Under the pieces are notes generated by a model. It was given only the letters and a program-made list of their open reading frames with translations, made no database searches and had not been told where the DNA came from. Positions 35,242 to 48,007 of a stretch of 64,000 nt of DNA are shown in pieces (the first letter of the stretch is position 1; the number at the start of each line of letters is the position of its first letter). Made by a program: the position numbers and the translations under genes. The stretch is from Capsicum annuum (lineage: Eukaryota; Streptophyta; Magnoliopsida; Solanales; Solanaceae), in NCBI RefSeq assembly GCF_002878395.1, contig NC_061118.1:92116678-92180677 (forward strand). The letters are read 5' to 3'.

Positions 35242-37149
35242 ACACCCCCAACTTAAAGCTTTGTTTGTCCTCAAACAACCGTACTTTTTACCATGAGACT
35301 ATGCACATTTATGCCCAAATTGAATGAGCCAATATCATAATGACTTCAAGCTAAGTAAATACCATAATTTAGCTCTTTAAACATGGGCAAAACTATTTTC
35401 ATGACACCTCTTAACATAAAATGTGTTTTTTTTCAAGGATACAAGAGACTTTAAAGAGCAACCAGGAAACAATCACTAATACTCTATTAATGACTCACCT
35501 TTGACCTCAATAATAATATATTATTTTTGCCTCATTTTGCAGGAGATGACAAAATCACCCACCTCAACTCGTTTACATACTTTCTCACAAGAAAGAAAAT
35601 TCCATACACCAAGTTATCAATTATGCAATAAGGAATTTAAGTGTAAAACTCTCTCTGTCTCTCAATAACTCTCAATGATAACAAGTTCCATGCCAAAGGT
35701 TTGCCCCTATTTTCAATTGCCGCTCAAAATGAAAATACTAGGTTGGAATTCACGAAGGGCTTTTTGACCTTCTAATGTAGGTTCGGGGTGGGGTAGGATA
35801 TCATTTACAAACAATATGGCCATACCCTCCCTGAACATATACATCATACTATTCCATCCAACATTTGATCATGGGCCACTTCTTTTGTTTTTACTCTTTA
35901 CACATGTGCCTACATTTTATTTCCTTGGTTCACCCATTTTTGTTTCATTTCTTTTTCTTGCACCCTTTGTTTTTCTCTTTCCTTTTTTTTGAATCCTTGC
36001 TTTTTTTTATTCATTTTTTCTCAATACTTAAGCTCATAGGCACTAACTTACAACTTCATGGCCCAAAGCTACCTCTTTCAATTATCATCACCCCAAACTT
36101 AAGCTTTTAGCCTCAAGTTACAATTTTAAGTTCAAGAAGGGTAGGGTTCAAAAGAGGGATAAAAATTAAAAGGCACACGGCTTGCAATGTGTTTACCAAA
36201 GAAGGTCTAAAGGCTCAAAGTGGGTGACTAGGGACAACATCTATGCAAGGGTAGGCTTTTTAGACTAAAGTGGGCTTCAAAAGTCACAAAGATAGCCTAA
36301 GATCATCTCCCCAACCATAGGAAAGTTCTCGATGGTACAAGTACACATGATATTTTGACAAATAAGATCACCACACATGGCATGCAACATTCGCCAAGGA
36401 GGCTCAATTGTCCCTTCCGCTAGAGACAAAAATAGAGTATCTACCAATTTTTACAAGCCAAAAATTTAGGAGTAACAATAAGAGGAAAAGTGTCGATACA
36501 AGATTGCTCACTCTTGTGCCCTCAAATTTTTTGAAAACTTTTTAAACGGAGGGGGATGTTTTCTTTGCATTTGCTCCACGCACAATTTGCTAACAATGGT
36601 ACCAACATAAGCCTTCATCTCACATTTTGGATTTTACACAGGAAAACCATTTGGTTACTCATACTTTGCAATAGGTTCAAGTGTAATCCCAAATCCCAAA
36701 ATGCCACAGGTACTCAAATTTTTCTTGCATTTATGACCTCGGTGCTATGGGTACTCAGACTTCCCCTGCATCTATGACTTAAAACCCAATCATGATGCTT
36801 TTACCTTAAGAATATCATCCCTCAATTTATCATAGGGAAATGTTCATCGAATATCATCATAAACAAAATAAAGATAACACAAGAATCTAACAACGAAACA
36901 AAATGACTAATCCATGCAAATGTGGCCACCATTAGAGCACCTTAGACGTATATAAAAATAAAAATCATCCAAAAGGACATAAAGACACCCAAAAATATCA
37001 ATAATACAGGCCCGAATCAAATGAATTCATAGAAAGGCACCCCCAACTAAGTAGTCAACAGTGTCATCACTGCATAAATAATAAAGCATAAGAAAAGATA
37101 AGGATGCTCCCTAAAACTACAATTAAGAACTACTCTCGTCTATAAACTC
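35242..37149 (-). other. Element E purine tract and 3' untranslated region
   Basis: Plus-strand 'acacccccaacttaaag' at 35242-35258 reads as a purine tract on the minus strand. The rest contains pyrimidine-rich runs (around 35930-36010) and no recognisable domain. Confidence 0.6.
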
Positions 37150-38345
37150 TGTACCATCATCGACATCTTAAGCATCGGACCACTCGGGTGGCACCTCATT
37201 GTCACCCTCCACTCGGGAGGAAAGGAGACTATCATGGGATTTTAGGACCTTCCGTAGGCCTTTTACCCCCTTCCATATTTTGCTAAAGAACTCATTTCCC
37301 TCCTTCTCCATTTTTACCAACTTCTCATACGCAATCCAAAGATCACGTTGTGACTCTACCAAGGATGACTAGGCTCTCTCAAGACTAGCAATTGTAGCTC
37401 CTTACTTTTTTTAGTCCTCCCGATACTTTTTATAATCAGATCAGGACACATATGAATGATGGGTGGTGGAGGGCTCCCCCGACCTTTAGGGTATACTTTA
37501 CATGATCTCCCTAATGAAAGAGACCTAGTGGTGAATTTCCTACAAGACTCAAGCTCCTCACATGTTGACTTCCCTAAGTCAGTCTTTTTTTTTTGCTTTT
37601 GCCTGGTGTGCCCTCTCCTCAAATTTTAAAAGGAGTTCTAAGGCACACCTAAGTATCCCCAAAGTATTTATCAACGCTATCTCTCTTGCAAATCTCAGTA
37701 ATCAAAGAGAGAAAGAATAGATATATCCTACCTTGGTTCTTGAAGAGTTTTATCTCAGAAACCACAAATTGACTAACATCTAAAGAAATGTCATCTAAGA
37801 TGCAAGAAACCATCTGAGCCTGCAAATCTGGGACAGTTGTCATGCGGGTGCAAGGGGAGACTCGACTACATATGATGTTCAACCAAATTCGAACCTCGAC
37901 AGTGAGTCATTCTTTTGGATATTACTCTTGGTTGCTGCCCATGAAACTTTCTTCCCGGGGAACAGTCATTTTGCCAACCAACTTCTTAGTTTGCACTTTT
38001 TTCTTTAAACTCACCCATATCTACATTTGGGAGCCCATATATAGAATTGATTCGTTGTGCCCCAAAGTCCACCACTTTCCCTCGTATCTTGATATCCATT
38101 CTAAGATTGGCCTAGAATTCACAGACCCATTGCTCATTAACCTTGCAAGGATTCAAGACAAAAAATTACCACCTTATGGCCATAAGCTTTTCATAAAATG
38201 GCAGAAGCTTTTTCAGCACATTCTCCAAGAATATTCCTCTCTCTCAAAGCATCTTTGTCCTCAAAATATCACCATAGTAGTGAGTGTGACACTTGCATGC
38301 CATGAATTGGATGTGGACATATTTCTCCATGAGATTCTCATAAAA
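37150..38345 (-). pseudogene. Transposase_32-like ('putative plant transposon protein') ORF of element E, broken
   Basis: Reading leftwards, one frame gives KIRGKVVDFGAQRINSIYGLP at about 38095-38030, then after frameshifts NIICSRVSPCTRMTTVPDLQ and LFFLSLITEICKRDSV (open stretch 37649-37882), ending in a charged helical tail (37168-37362). The spacing of 'RGKxVDF...IN..YGLP', 'SRVSPC....TVP' and 'SLITEIC' is what I recall of the Transposase_32 family common in Solanaceae retroelements. Its function is unknown; despite the name it is not a demonstrated transposase. It lies in the 3' region of E. Assigned from memory of the family, so moderately sure. Confidence 0.6.
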
Positions 38346-39277
38346 AATAACAGACAACAAAACAACATCAATCATTGAAAAATTCTTGCATAAACTATGC
38401 TATGTTGTCCACTAAAGCTCATTGGGTGGTTACTTGGTGGTGTTTGGACAAAAATTAGAAGTGCAAAATTTTTGGCATAGGCAAAAAATTAGCCTTAGTT
38501 ACCACAATCATGGGCTATAAAGTCGCAATCATGTTTTTGTGATAGCAATCCCGATGACTGCGATCGCGGTATCTGAGACCAGCTTCAACCTAATTTTTCA
38601 ATATCTAAAAATTCAAATTTGAAGCACAAAGCATGTTCTACAATAAGGATTTACACTAAAAGCATTCAACAAGACCACTAGGTACTCGATTATACCCCTA
38701 AAATGCAAAAACCGTTTTTGAATACTCATACGAGCAACCTATCAAGCACTTGGTGTAAACTATTCATTTTTCTCAATTTTACACACAATTCGGGTTCTCA
38801 AGACTTTCCCACTCATGTGCACACCATATTCTATCAGCTAAACACCACACAAATACAATTTATGAAGCCCTTTAAGCATGAAGAACATCATTTAATGCCT
38901 TCCCTATAACATGCATTCTATGTCCTATTTTCCCATCATCAAGACATAGATTAAAGTCACCTACCAAATAAGTGATGCAAGGATGTTGTTGGAATGCTCA
39001 TAATTTGTCCTAAACTGGGTTCAATTAGAGAGGAAGATTAAGAAGGGAGTGTTGGGAGGACATGGGGTTCGGATGGTTATATGACTGATGTGACTGCGAT
39101 CGCAGTCAATGTTCTGTGATTATGAACATGCGGGTGATCGTGATCACGGGACAATATTCAGTATACTTCACATTAGGACAGATTTTCCCCTATCCAGTTC
39201 ATCAAGCAAAAATTTCACATTTTTCCATTCTCAACCTCATCTAAAATATTCTATAGCGCCATAAATGCATGGGTTAC
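38346..39277 (-). other. Element E interior with palindromic words
   Basis: No coding region. It holds two clusters of the E-type palindromic words, near 38500-38580 and 39091-39150, the second including a perfect 18-bp palindrome at 39091-39108. The last bases, GTTAC at 39273-39277, should be the left target duplication of D; the right copy is lost. Confidence 0.55.
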
Positions 39278-42216
39278 TGTAACAACCTATTTTTCTATAA
39301 CCAAAATGCCACACGGTGCTCATGACCCTGAAGGACCACAAGCTATCCCTCTTCTGATATCTTATACCTGAGCACTGTATAGTATAGGTAATAAATGTAA
39401 AAAACTAACGGAAACTTGCCATAAGGTTTAAAACATCTAAAATACTCAAAACTGGAAACTAAATACTGATATATCTATCCAAAAAGCCTCTAAACTGTCT
39501 GAACTGTGGAGTTGATGGGACATATCCCCAACTAACTCCATCTGCTGAAAATAAAATAAATCTAATGCAATAATAAAATATGAATCATCCTTGAATGAAG
39601 AGGACTCACAACTACGTCTACTACTACTGACTGAGTCTGGACTGCTATGGGAACTCTGGATCCCGTACATCTGAACCTATGTTATAAGACACCATAGCAT
39701 AGGAAAATATGTGTTAGTACTTTGAATGTACTGGTATGCTAGATGAGGTAAGGCTGAATGCAAGGGCTTATGCATGAACATTATTTAATAGAATAACATG
39801 AGAATACTGAATGGGGATATATGCATGAACACACAAACCAAAACTAGAATCGCAGTAACACTGAATATGAACTCTAAATACTGGTTCTGAATACTGACTT
39901 ACTGATGACTTGGTCTATTAATACTGAGATCTGACTTTACAAACTCTGGAATCCTGAATAATTAAATATATTCATATCAATAAATGAGTTCTGAGCTTGC
40001 TACTATTGACTGACTAAATCTGAGATCAAACCTCTCTAACAGATGATCTCTGAATCTACTAATAATGATAAGGAATGACTGTATCTAAGATCAGACCTAT
40101 CTAGTGAAAGATCTTAGAACCTTTTTATAATAGAAATAATGGACTGAGTTTGAGATCTGGCCTATCTAACAGGTGATCTCTGGATCTATTAGTACTAATA
40201 CTAAATAACTTTATGTGAGACCAGGCCTATATAGCGGGTGGTCCATGAATCTATGAAACTATCTAAGTTCCTTACTGAGGTAGGTGACTATATGTGACAG
40301 TCCTGATTTCTGAGTTTTACTCTGAAGACTGTTACTAAAACTACAACCGTGGGATTTCTTACTTAACCAACATACCCCAAATTAGATTTAGTGGGGTCTA
40401 ACCTATAACCCTAGATAGAAGGGTGTCAATACCGTGCCACGGGTAAAGACCTCTACTATGGTCAAGGCTCTCTAACGGGTGACCCTGAACAGGAAGTCAA
40501 GCCTAAGGCAGTATGATAGTCAAGCCTTAATTTAACGGGTGACTCCTGGTCCTGCACTGGCTATGCAGTTCTAGAGTTCAGGGACTGTCACTAACGACTT
40601 TACCTCTCTAATGAGGAAGCCATCATCCCTGCACATGCTCGGTGCTGGTTTCTACTCCCAACTGAAGGACTCTAATATTGATTCTTAACTGAACTTAGAC
40701 TAAGCTTAATCTGTTATTATTTATATTTCTTGACTGATCTGACTGAGTTCACTTAATTCCGTTATCTGATGGAATGCCACTTGGATTCTACTATCTGGCT
40801 AAATGCTACTGAATTCTTATTAGCCTACTGAGTCTCACTAAAGTCTGAGCTGAATACGGAATACTACTAAGTACTACTGATTACTGATTATATCTAAATA
40901 CTATTAAGTCAGAACTGGATACTAAGTTGGATTAAACTGATACTGAGACTGGATTGCACTTATACTAAGATCACTAAATTTCCTTAAGTTCTGTAACTTT
41001 TTAGATTCTACTGATAATGGCTCAATTGAAAGTATCTTGAAGCTGACACTGGCTCTAGACTTGCAACTAATTTGTTGGGTATAAATACCCCTAGGACTTG
41101 ATAACATAAAAGTTAAACATAGCCATTCTTGAATAACCATGACAATGGACTTTTCATTCACCATTAGAATCACTAAAGCATTTCAACAAACACTTGGCAT
41201 ACATGAATTTATACACAATTTGGGAATTTTTTGTCAACATGCTATATTGACTCTATTTCCTTCACATAATCATTTTGTCAAACATGTGGGGAGCATGCTT
41301 TAGTTTTACAACAAATACTACACCCAAGTATCATGATTTCATCAAAAAACATGCAACTTGAAGAGGGTTTATCATGAAGATCTCATCATTAATCACATGC
41401 TAGAATCAATTCGTAATACATGTAGTCTAAATCATGAATTAAAACCCATCAACACATAACCATGAACTTCAATACACATAAATCATGAAATCTCATAAAT
41501 ACATAAACTTTGAAATTTTTAAAAGGATTCTTGAACTTCTTGGGTAGAAGGAACCTAAAAATCAACATCTAACATACCTTAGGAGACTCTTTCTTGAAGG
41601 TTATTGGAGAGATTCTTGTTTTCTTAAGTTTTCTTGAAGAAGGGTTTTGATCTTGTTCTTGGGTTTTTTATCTTGAAAGAAACCCTAGCTTTTGATGTTA
41701 TAGATGAATAATGAAGTTGGAATCCTTGATCTGACATAAATAGATGCTAAAAAGGGTGGAAATGACCAAAAATCCCTTTCTAAAATAACTAAAATCCACT
41801 GAACGGGACATGCGATGGTGGGGTATGACAGTCCGTCGAACTGACAGTCGACCCTGGGCCAGAACTAGGACTTACTTCCTTATTGTGATGGCCTGGGGCG
41901 ACGGTCCGTTGCTAGTTCAATAATCCATCGGTCCTGACCGTCGCACTTAGCCAGTGAAAAGGATTACTGCCTCATGGTAGTGGATATGGGCGACGGTCCA
42001 TCGCTAGCTCAATGGTCCGTCGGCCTGCCCATCGCACCTGGGTAGTTCAGACAGCTTTCAGTAAAACGTCCATAACTCTTTACCCCAACATCGGATTTTC
42101 ATGAAATTGGTATCCTTGGAAATCCTACATGGTTTAAAATATTTATTACTTGGGAATTCATATCTTACTCTTTTTAAGGATAAAACTCAACTTAAAGAAA
42201 GTTCGAGGCATTACCA
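39278..42216 (-). repeat. Element D 3' LTR (2.94 kb)
   Basis: Starts 'tgtaacaaccta' and ends 'aaagttcgaggcattacca'. Direct repeat of 54116-57034. The block 'gaccctgaaggaccacaagc' near 39326 is the reverse complement of the equivalent part of A's LTR end. The palindromic block at about 41800-42060 uses the same CGACGGTCCGTCG-type motif as A. Confidence 0.9.
41800..42060 (-). repeat. Palindromic motif block in D 3' LTR
   Basis: Variants such as 'ggcgacggtccgttgctagt' near 41896 and 'ggcgacggtccatcgctagc' near 41989. The counterpart in the 5' LTR is at about 56640-56890. Confidence 0.78.
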
Positions 42217-42234
42217 TATCTCCTCCTTGGGAAC
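42217..42234 (-). other. Element D purine tract next to the 3' LTR
   Basis: Plus-strand 'tatctcctccttgggaac' reads as a purine tract on the minus strand, directly beside the LTR, as in A. Confidence 0.8.
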
Positions 42235-42359
42235 ATTCATCCTCGAATGAGGTTGGTTATACTAAGAATACTAGAAGGCTGAACTTACTTACGGGACATG
42301 AGCATCTGAAACATAATTATATGACTGGAACTTTTGATAAACTGAGATTTTATACTGAA

Positions 42360-42364
42360 CATGC
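42360..42364. repeat. Left target duplication of element C
   Basis: CATGC here and CATGA at 52118-52122 flank C and agree at four of five bases. Removing C rejoins a continuous D 3' untranslated sequence. Confidence 0.65.
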
Positions 42365-43823
42365 TGATAACGCTCAAACTACACTCGTTGTCAATATAAA
42401 ACTCAACTAGGTTAGGGTCGAATCCCACAGGGAATAGGGTGTGAACTTTGATTTGTTTACAAAATTTTTTACTGGTAGTTTACTATTTCCAAAAATAAGG
42501 GTTTAAGTTTCACAGAGAGCTAATTTTCACTTTCAATATTTTAGTGTTTGTAACCAAGATAAATGGGAGACCAGAGTTATGTTCACCATGGGCTTTGGGA
42601 ATTGACAGATACTAGGTAATGCTTAAGACTCTTGAAGTAAGTAGAAACAGCAAAATATCCCTGACGACGATACTATCTAACTTATCTCTCAACCTCAACA
42701 GACAATTTATTATCTAATTCTCTCAAACTTAGATAACTTATCTATTTCTAATAGGATTTTATCTCAGGTAGATTAATCTATTTACAGCATCAATCATTAA
42801 ACAGAAGGTTGGTATCTTTCGAGTCCATGTTGATAATTCACATCCTCTAGTTTATTTCTCTGTTAAAAGCAAATAAGCCTAAGGTATAACCTATTGTTTA
42901 CAACCAATAGATTCAAGTTAAAGCAACAGAATTTCAAGATGTCCTACTACTCTTTGAATCCTGTATATACCTAGCATCATATCAAACACTAATCCATGGA
43001 TCCCATAACTCTGGCTAATAGAATTAGCCGCTCATGATTTGAAGAATGAAATAGCAAGTTGAATTCAAGGTAATATGGATAAACTTACTTATGGATGAAA
43101 CCCAATAAGTATTTCCTCAATTAAATCACAATATGGAAACCCACAATAGTTGATAAGTGTTTTTAAAGAAAACAAGAAAAATATCTGATGAAAAAGATAA
43201 AGCAATTTTATGTGCCACCCCCCGAGTTAATTGTCTGATCCCCCCTACAGGTCTTTAAATAGTCAATCCTAAATAAGGAAATAAAATTAAAATTTATGAT
43301 TTTCTTCAAAATAGGTGATGGCATTATTGATGGTGCATCATACGTGTTGTGCAAGATGTCATCAAAGTTTCCAGTGAATTACTATCTTCTGATTTTTCTG
43401 ATGGCAAATCTGACGGCGTGTCAAATATGTAATGACCGGTGAAAAATGTCATCATATACTTACTGGAAATCATCATAATCTGCCTCAGGTTGATGGCCAC
43501 TTTGACAGCCTGTCCCATGTTTGACGGCGTTGGCAAAACGTCGTCACATTTTATCTCAACTCCTCAAGTTCTGTCTAAGCTTGACGGCTACTTTGACAGC
43601 CCGTCATATGTTTGACGATGCTTCAGAAATGGCATCAACTACACTTTAGCTCATTTGCACCAGATTTCAGCTAATTTATTTTACTTTTCTTTGGGTTCCT
43701 CCCCGATCATTAGTATCGGTATTAAAATAATAAAAATAATAAAAAAACAACAAAAGTTTCTTAAGACTTTGCAATTATTCTAGGTTAAAGGCCATAAATG
43801 TGTTCGCAATTGCACACACATCA
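42365..43823 (-). repeat. Element C 3' LTR (1.46 kb)
   Basis: Plus-strand ends 'tgataacgctcaaac' and 'gcacacacatca'. Direct repeat of 50647-52117. The palindromic block near 43315-43640 holds worn TGACGG...CCGTCA words. Confidence 0.92.
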
Positions 43824-45145
43824 ATACCCTCAACTTAAAGCAATTACTTCCTCAAGAAGCTAAATCTAATTAAGAAAACACATAGCACATTTAGCATGCA
43901 TAGCTCAAGACAAAGTTATCCTTTCAATGCCAAACCAATATGCATATCATTGAAAACAGTACTGTAACACAAAGGAATCAAGCGGCAGCATCAACCTTGG
44001 CCACAATAACCATTCACATATCAATACCACATTATCTAAACAAGCGAGTAGCTAGTGACGTTACCCGTGCGCCCTCACAATAAAGAAATCCCCCTCTCCT
44101 CATACGAGAAATCCAACCATACAAATTAGGGTTTATCACCAGAATCTCACTCTCATAAGAAAGTTCCAATCAATGTATGCTAAGTACCATAGGCTTGCCC
44201 TTATTTTTGTTACCAAACCTCAGATAGGCCTGTCAGGATCACTATAGGACTTCTTTTAGTCTTGTAATGTGGTTTGGGGATGGTATGAAATTCAAGGTTA
44301 TTTAGAGTGACTATGCATCCTTGACACTACACTTCTTTCTTGGACTCACTAATTATCCTTTTTTGTTTTTCTTGTTCTCTGGATTATCCATATTAAAGTT
44401 AGGTGTTGCAACAACTCTCTCGTCTCTTCTCTTTTTTTTTTTGCATTATTAGCACCTAGCTTTAGTTCACTCTCTTTTATTCTACCATTCTTCATACTTC
44501 TTATCTTACACCATGCACCTCTATGATAGCCACCCTCAACTTTGGTTGTTTTCCTAGATCAAGGTACTCAGTGTCCAAGGAATCCTAGGGGTAAATATGT
44601 TTATTATGGTATAAATGGGAAGGTGAAAGGTGTCATACAAAAGAAATGGTCAAGCTAGGCTCTAAACAGGGATCAAAAGGGTGTTATAAATACAGGGAAG
44701 GATATTTAGGCTAAAAGTGAGTTAATCAATGACAGCCTATAATCCTGTCCTGACTCCTATCCTAAGACCATGGCAAGACTAACCAGGAAAGTGTTGGCTT
44801 TAGCATACAGAGGGAAACAAGTAATAGCTCACACACACCTGGCACACAAGTATATCACCTATCACCACTTATCTAGTTCATGCAATTGTTCAGTAATGAT
44901 CATCAAGCAGCTATAATTAATGCCACAACAAGATTCACAATGGTCACAAGTAAATATAATCGACATAGTTTATCAAGAAATACATTGGAAGGATGGTTAA
45001 ACGTTGATCAAGACATATCACTACCCTTTTTTTTACTAAAAACTACATTCCAATAGCAGAGTACCAGCCACCCCCAACTTAGAACTAAAGAAAAAACTAG
45101 CATAAGAGTTAGGGTATACCTGGACTGGGTTGTTCTCAAGGATCA
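43824..45145 (-). other. Element C purine tract and 3' untranslated region
   Basis: Plus-strand 'ataccctcaacttaaagc' at 43824-43841 is the purine tract on the minus strand. The remaining 1.3 kb is non-coding as far as I can see. Confidence 0.7.
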
Positions 45146-45185
45146 TAGGTTGCCTCCCATGCAGCGCTTGATTTAATATTGCGAC
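45146..45185 (-). other. Post-integrase motif of element C
   Basis: 'taggttgcctcccatgcagc' continuing 'gcttgatttaatattgcgac': the conserved stretch found after pol, shared with element F at 30260-30310. Confidence 0.7.
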
Positions 45186-45208
45186 ATGACTCAGGTGTCT
45201 CGATTACC

Positions 45209-46560
45209 TCAGACTTCATCAAGATAAATAATGGTAATGCTTTTTACTGATTCTTTCGGGCTAATATAATGCTTGACCCATTGCCCATTTACCTTGAATG
45301 TACTGTATTCTTCATTTTTGAGCTCCACTACTCTAGATGAGTGGACTTGATTTACCTTAAAAGGACCTGACCACTTAGATTTCAGCTTCCCCGGGAATAA
45401 TTTGAGTCTAGAATTAAACAGAAGCACCAAGTCCCCTTTTTTGAACTCTTGTTTCTCTATTTTCTAGTTATGGTACTTTCATCTTCTCTTTATACAAATT
45501 TTCTCGTTCATATACCATGAGACAGAATTCATCCATCTCATTTAGTTGCCTAGTCTCATCTCTGTTGCTTCCTCTAATTCAAATTCAACCTCTTGAGCGC
45601 CCATAAAGCTTTGTGTTCCAGCTCTATTAGCAAATGGCACGTTTTTCTATAGACTAACTGAAATGGTGACATGTTAATAGGTTTCTTGAAAGCAATTCGG
45701 TATGCCCACAAGGAATTATCTAGTTTTCAGGACCAGTCTTTTTGGCTAGCATTCATCGTCTTGGATAGGATGGCCTTAATTTCACGATTCGATACCTCCA
45801 CTTTCCTAGTGGTTTACGAGTGGTACGGAGTAGCCACTCTGTGCTATTTCACTCCATATTTTGCCAGAGCTGCTCAAAATAATTTGTTACAAAAATGAGA
45901 TCCTTCATCGCTAATGATAATGTGTGATACTCCAAAGCGAGAGAAGATGTTCTTTTTGAGAAAAGCAACGACTCTCTTTCCCTCATTGTTAACCAAAGCA
46001 ACACCTTCGACCCATTTAGAAAATAGTCAACAGCAACCAAAATATACTTCATTACGTAAGAACTTACAAATGGACCCATGAAGTCAATGCCCCAGACATC
46101 AAATAATTCCACTTCAAGCATCTTAGTCAAGGGCATTTCACGCCTTTCAGATATGGACCCCTGCCTCTGACATTGGTCAAATTTCTGTACAAACTCGTGG
46201 GTATCTTTAAACAATGTTGGCCAATAATAGCCACTCTGCAACACTTTCCTGGCCATTCGGTCACCTATATGGTGACCCCCAACTGGGGAAGCATGACATG
46301 CTTCCAGTATGAATAGTATATCTACTTCAGGCACACATCTTCGTATGATATTATCTGGACATCGCCAAAAAAGATAAGGTTCATCCCAGAAGTAGTGTGT
46401 TACATCATGCAAGAACTTCTTCCTTTGGTGGAATGAAAGATTTTCTGGAAGGATCTCACTCATAATGTAGTTTACAAAATCCACGTACCAGGGCAATGTT
46501 TCCACAGCAGTTGCCCGGATCTCTACATCAGGAAATGTATCATTTATTTTTGTTTCATCA
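45209..46560 (-). pseudogene. Element C integrase, frameshifted
   Basis: The zinc-binding N-terminus and core are in open stretch 45849-46505: ACHASPVGGHHIGDRMARK (both His), then KFDQCQRQG, where the first Cys of the CxxC pair is Phe, followed by LFDVWGIDFMGPF with the first catalytic Asp. The frame then shifts; the second catalytic region (ISDEGSHFCNK) is readable in another frame near 45905. The C-terminal strand-rich region is open at 45209-45430 ([30 protein letters not shown]). The gene would run to about 450 residues if continuous. Confidence 0.9.
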
Positions 46561-46981
46561 TTAGCTTCCTGTTCACCTTCTATTCTAGATAAATGATCTG
46601 CAACCTAGTTTTCACAACCTTTCCTATATTTGACTTCGAAATCAAACTCTTGTAGTAGCAACACCCATCTAATAAGCCTTGGTTTAGCAACCTTCTTGGC
46701 CATCAAGTACCACAAGGAAATATGGTCAGTATAGACTACCACTTTAGTTCCAAGCAGATAAGATATAAATTTCTCAAAAACATACACCACAGCTAGCAGT
46801 TCCTGTTCGATTACTATGTAATTCTTTTATGCTCCATTCAGTGCTTTGCTGGCATAATATATCGAGTGAAACAATTTATCCCTCTTCTGTCCCAATACAG
46901 CTCCCAGCGTGACACTAGTTATATCACATATTATTTCAAATGGTTTTGCGTAGTCAGATGCAATAACAATAGGGGCCTTAA
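46561..46981 (-). pseudogene. Element C RNase H, broken
   Basis: Open stretch 46605-46790 contains [26 protein letters not shown], covering the TDH catalytic segment, followed by [18 protein letters not shown]. The N-terminal Asp segment lies upstream in a different frame (near 46920-46850). Confidence 0.82.
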
Positions 46982-48007
46982 TCAGATTTTTTTAAGGCAC
47001 TCAAATGCCATCAAGCATTCATCATCGAAAAGGAATTTCACTTTCTTCTCCAACATCTTTCGAAGTAGATTTGCAAATTTTGAGAAGTCTTTTATGAATC
47101 TCCAATAGAATCCTGCATGACCAAGAAAACTACGCACTCCCTTTACTGAAATGACAGGCGGTAATTTCTTGATAACTTTTACCTTTGCTCGATCACCTTC
47201 AATTCCTTTTTCAAAAATTTTGTGCCCAAGCACGATACCCTTTTTTACCATAAAATTACATTTTTCCCAGTTAGGCACTAGATTAAATTCAACATATCTT
47301 TGCGAGGCCACATTCAGATTCTCTAGACACGTTTCAAATGAATCACCTACCACAGAGAAATCATCCATGAATACCTCTATGGTATCTTCCACCATGTCAG
47401 AAAAGATAGACATTATGCACCGTTAAAAAGTAGCGGGTGCATTGTATAGCCCAAATGGCATCCTCTTAAATGCAAATGTACCATATGAGCATGTAAATGT
47501 CGTCTTCTCTTGATTTTCCGGAGCAATGCAAATTTGGTTATATCCAGAATAACCATCCAAGAAGCAATACAACCCCTACCAATCAATCGATCAAGCATTT
47601 GGTCCATAAAAGGCATTGGGAAGTTGTCCTTTAGAGTCCAAGAGTTTTAACTTACGGTAATTCATGTAGACTCTCCACCCGGTTACTGGTCTGAATGGAA
47701 TTAGCTTGTTCTTTTCATTAGCAACCACCGTCATACCCTCTTTCTTGGGCACGTATTGAATTGGACTTACCTATTTGCTGTTAGAAATAGGGTAAACTAC
47801 TCCTGCATCCAACCACTTAATAATCTACTTTTTAACCACCTCTTGCATTGAAGGGTTAAGACAGTGATGATGCTCAATGGTAGGAGTAAAATTTTTTTCT
47901 AGTTGGATTTTATGCGTACAACTGCCAGGTGAAATGCCAATAATATCTATGATAGTCCATAAGATTTCTCTCTTGTGCCTCTGAAGTACTAAAATAAGTG
48001 CATTTAC
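46982..48007 (-). pseudogene. Element C reverse transcriptase, broken
   Basis: Fingers and palm lie between 48000 and 47413, with an open piece at 47413-47616 (MPFMDQMLDRLIGRG). The catalytic box IEVFMDDFSVVGDSF and the thumb (NWEKCNFMVKKGIVLGHKI, VRSFLGHAGFYWRFIKDF) are in open stretch 46982-47413, uninterrupted for 143 codons. Both catalytic Asp residues are kept. Confidence 0.9.

Noticed and set aside
35865..36110. Plus-strand 81-codon frame rich in Phe
   Set aside because: Translation of a pyrimidine run in E's untranslated region; no gene features.
37842..38378. 178-codon plus-strand open frame, the longest on that strand
   Set aside because: It lies antisense to the Transposase_32-like remnant, has no recognisable domain, and its sense can be explained as a shadow of that gene.
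43824..45145. Possible env-like gene downstream of integrase in C
   Set aside because: No signal peptide, transmembrane segment or long frame could be read in the minus strand.
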